DNA from: Pseudomonas sp. LB-090624
GTDB taxonomy: Bacteria > Pseudomonadota > Gammaproteobacteria > Pseudomonadales > Pseudomonadaceae
Assembly: GCF_003205205.1 (NCBI RefSeq)
Contig: NZ_QJRL01000002.1
Span: 340,695-404,694, forward strand
Direction of reading: 5' to 3'
Length of the DNA stretch: 64,000 bases
A program made the position numbers and the translations under genes. This document shows positions 34,031-43,707 of this stretch, piece after piece. How positions within the stretch are numbered: position 1 is the stretch's first letter; every line of letters begins with the position of its first letter. The notes beneath the pieces were generated by a model, which made no database searches, was not told where the DNA came from, and saw only the letters and a program-made list of their open reading frames with translations.

Positions 34031-37000
34031 ATGGCGCAGACCGTTCACGCCGCCCGAATGGGCGACGCAATTCTTCATCCATCGCTTGCCGCTGAAATGA
34101 TCAGCGCAGTTGCCGAGGCCGTTATCTATGCAGCGGCCACCGCGGCCGTCGCCGCAGCCATCAGCTTGGCCGTGGTTGGCACCGTAGCCACTGGCGGTGC
34201 GGCTGGCGTCGCTATCGCCGCCGTCGCGGGTGTGGCAGTCGGCGCAATGAGCACCCTTTCCGTCGGCGAAGACCAGACTGTCGGCGACGCCATCTCCAGC
34301 TTTTGCGACAGCCTTGGCAACAGCGTGGACTCGCCCGATCCCTACGGAAAAATCGAGAGCGGGTCAACCAATGTGCTCATTAACAGTGAGCCCGCTGCTC
34401 GCGCGGCCGGCATCACTGGCCCACCGGGAGGCGGCGCAGCCGATACTGAACAAGAGGAACCGTCCATCCTGGAGAACGTCGGTTCCATGGCCATGGCTGC
34501 GGTGCCGTATCTCGTCCCGTTCGTGGGGCTGGGGATGGCCATACGTGACATCTTCAACCCGCCCGTGACCATACCGGCCGACCCAGGCTCGGAGCCCGCC
34601 AAAGGAGACGGGATCAGCTGTTCGCGCCACCCGCCCCTGCCCGACACCTTCATTGCGCAAGGCTCGGACAAGGTATTCATCAATGGCCAACCCGCAGCGC
34701 GTTCAGGTGACAAGACCACCTGCGATGCCACGATTGATGTGAATGAAAACGTATCGCCCAATGTGCGCATCGGTGGCGGTACGGCGACGGTCCGGGACAT
34801 TCGCAACGGCAAGAGCAAGATTGCGATGTTTACCGGGATTATTGCGGGGATGCTTATCTCCCGAAGGTTTGGCCGCATCAAAGGGTGCACATTAGGCAAC
34901 CCGGTTGCTGTTGCCACAGGGAGCAAGCTGCAGGAGGGTCCGGAGGACATCGACTTCAATCTCCCAGGCTTGCTGGGCATCCAATGGGCACGGCGCTACG
35001 ACAGCAGGGACATGCGCAGCGACGGTCTACTTGGAATGGGTTGGAGTGTCCCCTATGAAGTGGAACTGGCCCGCGTCCCACATCCTCAAGGCGGTACGCT
35101 GTGGATCTACATCGACAACGACGGTAACCGACTGGAACTGGGCCGCCTCAATGCCGGTGACGCTTTCGTCAGTGCCGTGGACGGCTTGGCCTTCTTCCAG
35201 CTGGAGGACGGCCAGACCGTTGTCGAAGATATCAATGAAGGGCTTTATCGGGTTTTCGATACCGACCCGTTGAATTCGAAACGCTCACGGCTGATCAGGC
35301 TCGGCGACCGCAATCTCAATTGCCTCGACCTGCTGTACGACGAACAAGGGCGCCTGAAAGCCCTCTATGACAAGCACGGCCAAACGGTCGTGCAGCTTCA
35401 CTATGCCGCCAGGCATCCCCAGCGTGTCAGTGAGGTATCACGGGTGTTCCTGAAAAACGGTGGAACACCGACGGTAGAACGCAGCGAACTGCTGGTCAGC
35501 TATCGCTACACCGGCAACGGGCAACTGCATGAGGTATTGGATGCGACGGGTCAACGAGTCCGCCGCTTCACTTACACCCCCGAGGGCTATCTCAATAGCC
35601 ATCAACTGGCTAGCGGTGCTGTCCGCGAATACGAATGGGCGCGCTTCGCCATTCCTGAAAAGCGCCCTGCCCCCAAGCGCCTAGACGGCACGCCCTACCG
35701 CTTGCCTCCACTGCTGGAACCCCAACCCGATCACGAGTGGCGGGTGATTCGCCACTGGGGCAGCGATGGTGAAGAGTACCGGTTCGAGTACAACCTGGAA
35801 GCCGGTGAAACCCTCGTCACGGACAACCTCGGCCGCCGTGATCACTACTACTGGGGGCCACTGTACGAGGTCTATAAACACATCGACCCTCAGGGCAACT
35901 GCTGGCAGGCGGAAGTGATTGCCGGACAGCTGATCAAGCGCATCGATCCGCAAGGGGGGGAATGGCGCTACAGCTACGACGATATCGGCCGCCTGATCGA
36001 AACCCGCGATCCCCTCGGCCGCAGCGAACACATCAAATACCTGCGGCATTGGGCACTGCCCGTCCAGGTCACCGATACAGCCGGGCGGACTCGGCAATAC
36101 GGCTACGACAGCCACGGCAATCTGCTCTGGCAGCAGGACCCGCTGGGGCGCGAGACACAGTACCAATTCGACCCGGAAGGCCGTGTCACCCAGGTCACCG
36201 ATGCCCTCGAAAAGAGCAAGTACCTGAGCTGGAACACGTGCGGTCAGTTGCTCAGCTACCGCGACTGCAGCAATGCCCAGACGCTGTATCACTACGACGC
36301 CCATGGCCGCTTGCGTGAAAGCATCAATGCCCGGGGTGAACACACCCACTTCCGCTACGACGCACGTGGTTATCTGGTCGAAAGCGAACGCCCGGACGGT
36401 CGCATTGACCGCTATGAGGTCGATGTTGCCGGCCAGCTGAAGCGCTATATCGACCCCGCACAGAAAACCCTGCAATTTCGCTACGACCCCAGCGGCCGGT
36501 TGGTCGAACGCACGGACGCCATGGGCTACAGCGTGAAGTTCCGCTACGACGCCTATGGTCGGCTACTGCAACTCACCAACGAGAATGACGAGTCATACCG
36601 CTTCGGCTGGGACGAACTGGACCGGCTGGTGGCACAAAAAGACCTGGACGGCAGTGGCCGCCTCTATGCCTACAACGTGCTAGATGAGGTCATTCGTCTT
36701 ACCCATGTGCCCTCGCCTGACGAGCAGCCGCCCCTGTCCGACAACGCCCCGCCGACACGGACGGCTGCCATCCGCCACGACTTCGAGCGGGACGCCATCG
36801 GCCGGCTTGTCAGCAAGCGCACTGAAGATGGCACTACCGACTACTGCTACGACGCGGCCGACAATCTGCTGTCCATCACCTTCACAGACAACCAAGGAGA
36901 AAAACAGCAACTCGACTACACCTACGACGCCAACGGGCAACTGCTCAGCGAAACCAATAGCGCTGGCTTGCTGCAGTACCGCTACGACGAACTGGGCAAT

Positions 37001-38653
37001 CTGCAGACCCTGGTCCTGCCCGACCAACGCGAACTCCACCACCTGTACTACGGCAGCGGGCACCTCCACCAAATCAACCTGAACGGCCGGGTGATCAGTG
37101 ATTTCGAACGTGATGCAGTGCACGACGAGGTCCTGCGCACCCAAGGCAAACTGGTCACCCGCACGCGCTACGACACCAGCGGTCGCCTGGCCGGCAAGGC
37201 TATTCACTACCGCGATGCTCCTGCTGAAGTGCTGCCGCTGCTGGACAAGGCCTATCGCTACGATGCCAGCGACAACCTGATTGCGGAGGTACTGACCCAG
37301 ACCCAGCGCCGCGGGATGACCAGCGCTGCCAATGACGAAAACGCGCATCACGAACAGATCATCGGCCGATTCCAAGATCTGCCCCACACCGGCAAGAGTT
37401 ACTCAGGACACAACCGTTACGGCTACGACCTCAACGAGCAACTGCAAACCGTCCAGCAGTCACGCCCCAACTGGCAGGCCACGCAAGTCGAGGATTACAA
37501 GTACGACAAGGCCGGCAATCTGTTCGACGGCCCCAAGCTCAATGGCCTGATCAAGCACAACCGGGTGTTGGTGTATCAGGACAAGCGCTACCGCTACGAC
37601 CGCTTTGGGCGGCTGTGCGAGAAGCGGATCGGCAGCAATTGGGTGCAGTATTTCGAGTATGACGCCGAACAGCGGCTGGTTTGCGTGGAGCAGTACCGCA
37701 GTGGCGAGCGTGAGCGGGTGGTGTTTGCCTATGACCCTTTGGGGAGGCGGATCAGCAAGGAAGTTTACCAGAGGGACTATCCAGAGCCTCGCCGGCGGGT
37801 GTTGTTTCACTGGCAAGGGTTGCGCTTGCTGCAAGAAGTGCAGAGTGGGCTGGCTAGCTTGTATGTGTATGCCACTGTGGAGAGCTACGACCCGTTGGCG
37901 CGGGTTGACGGTAAACCTGGCAGCGAAGCAATTCACTATTTTCATACCAAACTGGCAGGTCTGCCTGAGCAGTTGACTAGCTCTGATGGCAAAACAATCT
38001 GGCAAAGCGATCATCAAGGTTGGGGAAAAACACCTGCTGAGTGGCACAGCCCGCAGCAGGCGCGAGAGCAGAATTTGCGGTTTCAGGGTCAGTACCTTGA
38101 CCGGGAAACGGGGCTGCATTACAACACGCTCAGGTTCTATGATCCGGATATAGGTCGTTTCACGACGAGCGATCCGATTGGCTTAGAAGGGGGGTTAAAT
38201 CTCTATCGCTTCGCACCAAATACGAATACTTGGTTTGACCCATTGGGCCTTAGCCCATTGTTCCCCGGAGAAGGTGAAGCAGGCGTTTTCGGCAAACTTC
38301 CCGGCGCTCCTGGCGATAACCTCACAGGTCATCATATGCCATCAGCTGCTTATATGAAAAGGAACTTTGGAATCAGCCCTCAAAAATCGGTAGCAATGCA
38401 GATGGAACATATCTACCCTTCAGGCACAGGGAGGCATTCCTTGACACGCACGTTTAAAAGAGCTCCACTCTTGTCAGAATCACCACGTGACGCCTTAGCG
38501 AGAGACATTTGGGATGTCAGAAAAATTTACAGGAAAGAAAATTTGTACAACCTCACGATAAAACAAGGATTACGAAACTCGATACATCTCAACAAATCAC
38601 TATTCCCTGACATTTTTCAGAAAAATCAAAAAGATAGCCGGCCATGTCCTTAA
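34031..38653 (+). CDS. prePAAR/PAAR-Rhs T6SS effector with putative GHH-type nuclease tip
   Basis: 1540 residues. Layout: prePAAR motif AARMGDAILH (residues 7-16, AARxxDxxxH); hydrophobic Ala/Gly/Val helices 21-75; a PAAR domain about 105-265 with a second hydrophobic segment near 150-175; an Rhs/YD-repeat shell about 290-1395; and the shell end motif DPLGL (1403-1407), after which self-cleavage is expected. The variable tip (1408-1540) is AT-rich and contains GHH (1433-1435) and a further His in MEH (1460). This resembles HNH/EndoVII-type GHH toxins, but exact family membership is inferred. The 3' end overlaps the immunity gene by 10 bp. Confidence 0.92.
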   Translation: MAQTVHAARMGDAILHPSLAAEMISAVAEAVIYAAATAAVAAAISLAVVGTVATGGAAGVAIAAVAGVAVGAMSTLSVGEDQTVGDAISSFCDSLGNSVDSPDPYGKIESGSTNVLINSEPAARAAGITGPPGGGAADTEQEEPSILENVGSMAMAAVPYLVPFVGLGMAIRDIFNPPVTIPADPGSEPAKGDGISCSRHPPLPDTFIAQGSDKVFINGQPAARSGDKTTCDATIDVNENVSPNVRIGGGTATVRDIRNGKSKIAMFTGIIAGMLISRRFGRIKGCTLGNPVAVATGSKLQEGPEDIDFNLPGLLGIQWARRYDSRDMRSDGLLGMGWSVPYEVELARVPHPQGGTLWIYIDNDGNRLELGRLNAGDAFVSAVDGLAFFQLEDGQTVVEDINEGLYRVFDTDPLNSKRSRLIRLGDRNLNCLDLLYDEQGRLKALYDKHGQTVVQLHYAARHPQRVSEVSRVFLKNGGTPTVERSELLVSYRYTGNGQLHEVLDATGQRVRRFTYTPEGYLNSHQLASGAVREYEWARFAIPEKRPAPKRLDGTPYRLPPLLEPQPDHEWRVIRHWGSDGEEYRFEYNLEAGETLVTDNLGRRDHYYWGPLYEVYKHIDPQGNCWQAEVIAGQLIKRIDPQGGEWRYSYDDIGRLIETRDPLGRSEHIKYLRHWALPVQVTDTAGRTRQYGYDSHGNLLWQQDPLGRETQYQFDPEGRVTQVTDALEKSKYLSWNTCGQLLSYRDCSNAQTLYHYDAHGRLRESINARGEHTHFRYDARGYLVESERPDGRIDRYEVDVAGQLKRYIDPAQKTLQFRYDPSGRLVERTDAMGYSVKFRYDAYGRLLQLTNENDESYRFGWDELDRLVAQKDLDGSGRLYAYNVLDEVIRLTHVPSPDEQPPLSDNAPPTRTAAIRHDFERDAIGRLVSKRTEDGTTDYCYDAADNLLSITFTDNQGEKQQLDYTYDANGQLLSETNSAGLLQYRYDELGNLQTLVLPDQRELHHLYYGSGHLHQINLNGRVISDFERDAVHDEVLRTQGKLVTRTRYDTSGRLAGKAIHYRDAPAEVLPLLDKAYRYDASDNLIAEVLTQTQRRGMTSAANDENAHHEQIIGRFQDLPHTGKSYSGHNRYGYDLNEQLQTVQQSRPNWQATQVEDYKYDKAGNLFDGPKLNGLIKHNRVLVYQDKRYRYDRFGRLCEKRIGSNWVQYFEYDAEQRLVCVEQYRSGERERVVFAYDPLGRRISKEVYQRDYPEPRRRVLFHWQGLRLLQEVQSGLASLYVYATVESYDPLARVDGKPGSEAIHYFHTKLAGLPEQLTSSDGKTIWQSDHQGWGKTPAEWHSPQQAREQNLRFQGQYLDRETGLHYNTLRFYDPDIGRFTTSDPIGLEGGLNLYRFAPNTNTWFDPLGLSPLFPGEGEAGVFGKLPGAPGDNLTGHHMPSAAYMKRNFGISPQKSVAMQMEHIYPSGTGRHSLTRTFKRAPLLSESPRDALARDIWDVRKIYRKENLYNLTIKQGLRNSIHLNKSLFPDIFQKNQKDSRPCP

Positions 38654-39072
38654 AAAATCAACTCCATAAATATTCACAACTCGAGTCAAACACCGCCATT
38701 GACGAATTTACGGATACACTAAAAAAAATGGCGTTAACGGGGGACAGACAGTACATTACAGAGATGCTCTCTTACTTGGACGACGAGTCTGAAAACGTAG
38801 ATGTAATGAAAGACATCGTAGGCATGGCTGAGTCTTTTAACGTAGAGGACTACATCAAAGCCGTACTTGACTCAACGATACCCCTAGCAGAAAAATCTCC
38901 AGACTGGCTTGATTACATCATATATCGAATCACGAACTCCGAACAATACACCACAGCATACAAAAACACACTACAACTACATTCAAAAAAGAAAGAAATA
39001 AGCAATCAACTCAGAATGTTTTTAATTAGAAATCCAGAAAAAAACAAGAGCATTGAATTCATCCTACAATAA
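38644..39072 (+). CDS. Putative immunity protein for the Rhs GHH tip
   Basis: 142 residues. The ATG lies inside the end of the rhs gene. It is AT-rich, acidic and all-helical in appearance (TLKKMALTGDRQYITEMLSYL, VEDYIKAVLDSTIPLAEK), without signal or membrane segments, so it would act in the cytoplasm. Position directly after a toxin tip is the main argument. No immunity family was firmly recognised. Confidence 0.8.
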   Translation: MSLKNQLHKYSQLESNTAIDEFTDTLKKMALTGDRQYITEMLSYLDDESENVDVMKDIVGMAESFNVEDYIKAVLDSTIPLAEKSPDWLDYIIYRITNSEQYTTAYKNTLQLHSKKKEISNQLRMFLIRNPEKNKSIEFILQ

Positions 39073-39344
39073 TTATAATTAACAAAGATCGCGCAGAATT
39101 TGAAGCACCTCTTAAACCACAACAGCATCAACTACCAGACCGTTCACAAATCCAATTTGCATCCAGGCGAAAGCGTAATTATAAGATCAAATCGGCGGGG
39201 TAGTCCGACCCCATCAGTTTTAGAGAAAAATTATCTATCTAATAGCTTCCTAACCTATTTCGTCGCTACCCCGCGTAAAAAATCGTAAGGCACCACGACT
39301 CGCCAGCCCATTTCGGGGCATGTATAAAATGCCCCAAACGAACG
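39073..39344. other. Spacer between the first immunity gene and the orphan rhs cassette
   Basis: 272 bp, AT-rich, no supported gene (a 62-codon frame at 39100 has no recognisable features). It ends in the inverted repeat GGGGCAT (39315-39321) / ATGCCCC (39329-39335), which abuts the point where Rhs homology resumes. Confidence 0.55.
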
Positions 39345-40793
39345 ACCGCCATCCGCCATGACTTCGAGCGGGACGCAATCGGCCGGCTTGTCAGCAAGTG
39401 CACTGAAGATGGCACCACCTACTACCGCTACGATGCCAGCGACAACCTGATTGCCGAGGTACTGACCCAGACCCAGCGCCGCGGGATGACCAGCGCGGCC
39501 AATGACGAAAACGCGCATCTCGAACAGATCATCGGCCGCTTTCATGACCTACCCCACACGGGCAAGACCTATTCGGGACACAACCGTTACGGCTATGACC
39601 TCAACGAGCAACTGCAAACCGTCCAGCAGTCACGCCCCAACTGGCAAGCCACGCAGGTCGAGGATTTCAAGTACGACAAAGCCGGCAATCTGTTCGACGG
39701 CCCCAAGCTCAATGGCCTGATCAAGCACAACCGGGTGTTGGTGTATCAGGACAAGCGCTACCGCTACGACCGCTTTGGGCGGCTGTGCGAGAAGCGGATC
39801 GGCAGCAACTGGGTGCAGTATTTCGAGTATGACGCCGAGCAGCGGCTGGTTTGCGTGGAGCAGTACCGCAGTGGCGAGCGTGAGCGGGTGGTGTTTGCCT
39901 ATGACCCTTTGGGGAGGCGGATCAGCAAGGAAGTTTACCAGAGGGACTATCCAGAGCCGCGTCGGCGAGTGTTGTTTCACTGGCAAGGGTTGCGCTTGCT
40001 TCAAGAAGTGCAGAGCGGGCTGGCCAGCTTGTATGTGTATGCCACTCCGGACAGCTATGAGCCGCTAGCACGCATTGACGGAAAATTGGGTAGTGAAACG
40101 ACACATTACTTTCATAGCAATCTAGCTGGGCTACCGGAGCAGCTAACTGACTCTAGTGGTAACGCGATCTGGCAAACTGATTATCACGGCTGGGGACGAA
40201 AACATGATGAATGGAATTGTAAGAAGCAAGCTCGCGAACAAAATTTGCGATACCAAGGGCAATACATTGACCAAGAGACTGGACTTCACTACAACGCATC
40301 TAGATACTATGACCCTGACATAGGTCGCTTTACACAAAAAGACACAATAGGCATAGGCGGAGGAATTAACCTTACGGCATACGCCCCCAACCCACTCACT
40401 TATACTGACCCACTTGGGCTGGCAGTCGAGAAAATACCTTACGGGGACGGCCTAAGTCAAAGCGTAATAAATCAACGAATCATCGAAGGAAACTTCAACG
40501 CGGCAAAAACAAATTATGCAGCAATTAAATACACCCTCAACGGCAAAGAGAATATTGAGGTTATGCGAAACACACCTGGAGGGCTTCACTCTGAAGAAAA
40601 ACTTTTGGCAAAATATGCAAACCGATCAGAAGTCACTATTAATGAAATATACTCTGAGCGACGCCCGTGCCCAGGATGCAACTCGCTCGTGAATCGACAC
40701 TCTCCAAAAAACACATTTACCTTCCAATACAGCACCTCAGGTCGTAGCACTCTACAATCCGCACTATCTAATATCAAAAAAACTATTTGCTGA
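39345..40793 (+). pseudogene. Orphan Rhs C-terminal cassette with deaminase-fold toxin tip
   Basis: The frame is open and Rhs-like from 39345, with no start codon or ribosome site; the ATG at 39486 lies inside the homologous region. It matches the main Rhs from RHDFERDAIGRLVSK onward but lacks 137 codons between two YD repeats (YCYDAADNL and YRYDASDNL), an in-frame deletion. It then runs through the shell end TDPLGL to a different tip of about 120 residues. The tip has HSE (40587-40595) in GGLHSEEKLLAKYA and PCPGC (40665-40679) in RRPCPGCNSLV, the zinc signature HxE...PCxxC of nucleic-acid/nucleotide deaminases. It resembles polymorphic-toxin deaminases such as the Pput_2613-like family. It is probably silent until recombined onto the main rhs. 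Confidence 0.85.
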
Positions 40794-40801
40794 GAAAAAC
40801 A

Positions 40802-41332
40802 ATGACTCCAATATCACTTGCACTCATACAAACGCAAACACCACTAAGCAGCAAACAAGTGAGATCATCCGACATCTTGTCCATCGCAAAACATACACTC
40901 CCCCTGCTAAAAGAATATCGAAACAACGGACTTGAATTTTACGAAGATCTCTACACCAACAGCCCCCTAGGCCCCTCGCTCGCTTTCTTTGGACATGATT
41001 TCTCTGGCTGCTACGGCATTGACACCACAGACAACCATATTAAATACGCAACCAAAGAAGACGACGCAATTAGAATTATATACTGCAACTCTACAGTAGA
41101 AAACTTTCATTACTTCAATAACTTATTCATCGACTTGATCCATGAAAAAATTACCTCAAACCAAAATAATTTCGAACCAAAGATCACTGAGCTAAGAAAT
41201 TTTTATTCTGAAAAAGATCCTTTAGCCATGGAGTGCGAAGAAAATTTTTGGCCAATACGCCTTTACGAACTGGAGGAAGATTTTTTTCCTCTGGATAACT
41301 CGAGAATTAACCTCTACTCCAATCCGAGATAA
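40802..41332 (+). CDS. Putative immunity protein for the deaminase tip
   Basis: 176 residues from ATG 40802; a TTG at 40787 is in frame but overlaps the toxin end. AT-rich, acidic (EDFFPLD near the end), no signal or membrane segment. It contains SILAFFGH-like and FSGCYGIDTTDNHIKYA stretches. It follows the deaminase tip by 8 bp, the standard place for the cognate immunity gene. Family not recognised. Confidence 0.78.
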   Translation: MTPISLALIQTQTPLSSKQVRSSDILSIAKHTLPLLKEYRNNGLEFYEDLYTNSPLGPSLAFFGHDFSGCYGIDTTDNHIKYATKEDDAIRIIYCNSTVENFHYFNNLFIDLIHEKITSNQNNFEPKITELRNFYSEKDPLAMECEENFWPIRLYELEEDFFPLDNSRINLYSNPR

Positions 41333-41421
41333 AAATACAGATACTTCTAATTCCGCTTCAAAGCAGAACCCGAGGTGTCCGACGGCTAGCGTAAAACAAC
41401 AGCCTGGTCTAACTAAAACAT

Positions 41422-41446
41422 CCCAGGCAGCCCCGCTCTGCCTGGG
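41422..41446. terminator. Hairpin after the second immunity gene
   Basis: CCCAGGCAG (41422-41430) and CTGCCTGGG (41438-41446) form a perfect 9-bp stem. No T-run follows. It lies about 33 bp before Rhs homology restarts. Confidence 0.5.
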
Positions 41447-41478
41447 GCTGACGAGGAAAAGAGCGCATTTGCTCCACA

Positions 41479-43707
41479 CCTAGAAACCAAACCCCATCAC
41501 GAGTGGCAGGTGATTCGCCACTGGGGCAGCGATGGTGAAGAGTACCGGTTCGAGTACAACCTGGAAGCCGGTGAAACCCTCGTCACGGACAACCTCGGCC
41601 GCCGTGATCACTACTACTGGGGGCCACTGTACGAGGTCTATAAACACATCGACCCTCAGGGCAACTGCTGGCAGGCAGAAGTGATTGCCGAACAGCTGAT
41701 CAAGCGCATCGATCCGCAAGGAGGCGAATGGCGCTACAGCTACGACGATATCGGCCGCCTGATCGAAACCCGCGATCCCCTCGGCCGCAGCGAACACATC
41801 AAATACCTGCGACATTGGGCACTGCCCGTCCAGGTCACCGATACAGCCGGGCGAACTCGGCAATACGGCTACGACAGCCACGGTAATCTGCTCTGGCAGC
41901 AGGACCCGCTGGGGCGCGAGACACAGTACCAATTCGACCCGGAAGGCCGTGTTACCCAGGTCACTGATGCCCTCGAAAAGAGCAAGTACCTGAGCTGGAA
42001 CACGTGCGGTCAGTTGCTCAGCTACCGCGACTGCAGCAATGCCCAGACGCTGTATCACTACGACGCCCATGGCCGCTTGCGCGAAAGCATCAATGCCCGG
42101 GGTGAACACACCCACTTTCGCTACGACGCACGTGGCTATCTGGTCGAAAGCGAACGTCCGGACGGTCGCATTGATCGTTATGAAATTGATGTCGCGGGTC
42201 AACTGACGCGCTATATCGACCCTGCCCAGAAAACCCTGCAATTTCGCTACGACCCCAGCGGCCGGTTGGTCGAACGCACGGACGCCATGGGCTACAGCGT
42301 GAAGTTCCGCTACGACGCCTATGGTCGGCTACTGCAACTCACCAACGAGAATGACGAGTCATACCGCTTCGGCTGGGACGAACTGGACCGGCTGGTGGCA
42401 CAAAAAGACCTGGACGGCAGTGGCCGCCTCTATGCCTACAACGTGCTAGATGAGGTCATTCGTCTTACCCATGTGCCCTCGCCTGACGAGCAGCCGCCCC
42501 TGTCCGACAACGCCCCGCCGACACGGACGGCTGCCATCCGCCACGACTTCGAGCGGGACGCCATCGGCCGGCTTGTCAGCAAGCGCACTGAAGATGGCAC
42601 TACCGACTACTGCTACGACGCCGCCGACAATCTGCTGTCCATCACCTTCACAGACAACCAGGGCAAGAAGCAGCAACTCGACTACACCTACGACGCCAAC
42701 GGGCAACTGCTCAGCGAAACCAACAGCGCTGGCTTGCTGCAGTACCGCTACGACGAACTGGGCAATCTGCAGACCCTGGTCCTGCCCGACCAACGCGAAC
42801 TCAACCACCTGTACTACGGCAGCGGGCACCTGCACCAAATCAACCTGAACGGCCGGGTGATCAGCGATTTCGAGCGTGATGCGGTGCACGACGAGGTCCT
42901 GCGCACCCAAGGCAAACTGGTCACCCGCACGCGCTACGACACCAGCGGTCGCCTGGCCGGCAAGGCTATTCACTACCGCGATGCTCCTGCTGAAGTGCTG
43001 CCGCTGCTGGACAAGGCCTATCGCTACGATGCCAGCGACAACCTGATTGCGGAGGTACTGACCCAGACCCAGCGCCGCGGGATGACCAGCGCTGCCAATG
43101 ACGAAAACGCGCATCACGAACAGATCATCGGCCGATTCCAAGATCTGCCCCACACCGGCAAGAGTTACTCAGGACACAACCGTTACGGCTACGACCTCAA
43201 CGAGCAACTGCAAACCGTCCAGCAGTCACGCCCCAACTGGCAAGCCACGCAGGTCGAGGATTTCAAGTACGACAAGGCCGGCAATCTGTTCGACGGCCCC
43301 AAGCTCAATGGCCTGATCAAGCACAACCGGGTGTTGGTGTATCAGGACAAGCGCTATCGCTACGACCGCTTTGGGCGGCTGTGCGAGAAGCGGATCGGCA
43401 GCAACTGGGTGCAGTATTTCGAGTATGACGCCGAGCAGCGGCTGGTTTGCGTGGAGCAGTACCGCAGTGGCGAGCTTGAGCGGGTGGTGTTTGCCTATGA
43501 CCCGCTGGGGAGGCGGATCAGCAAGGAGGTTTATCAGAAGGACTATCCAGAGCCACGTCGGCGAGTGTTGTTTCACTGGCAAGGGTTGCGCTTGCTGCAA
43601 GAAGTGCAGAGTGGGTTGGCCAGCTTGTATGTGTATACCACCCCGGACAGTTACGAAGCCCTGGCACGCATCGATGGCAAATTGGGTATTGAAACGACAC
43701 ATTACTT
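41479..43707 (+). pseudogene. Third Rhs segment, lacking both ends, interrupted by IS256-family element
   Basis: Rhs homology begins at about LETKPHHEWQV and runs to GIETTHYL, where the IS starts. It is collinear with the main rhs at a constant offset of 5766 bases from about 35744 to 37870, with only scattered substitutions and no indels. The translated part can start at GTG 41510, but that is not a real initiation site. The PAAR region, shell end and toxin tip are missing. The last about 70 bp resemble the orphan cassette rather than the main gene. It can act only as a recombination donor. Confidence 0.88.

Noticed and set aside
39100..39288. 62-codon ORF between the first immunity gene and the orphan rhs cassette
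   Set aside because: AT-rich, no ribosome site, no recognisable features, and it runs into spacer sequence; probably chance.
39486..40793. Treating the orphan cassette as a normal 435-residue gene starting at ATG 39486
   Set aside because: The ATG corresponds to an internal Met of the Rhs shell (RRGMTSAANDEN), homology extends upstream of it, and there is no ribosome site.
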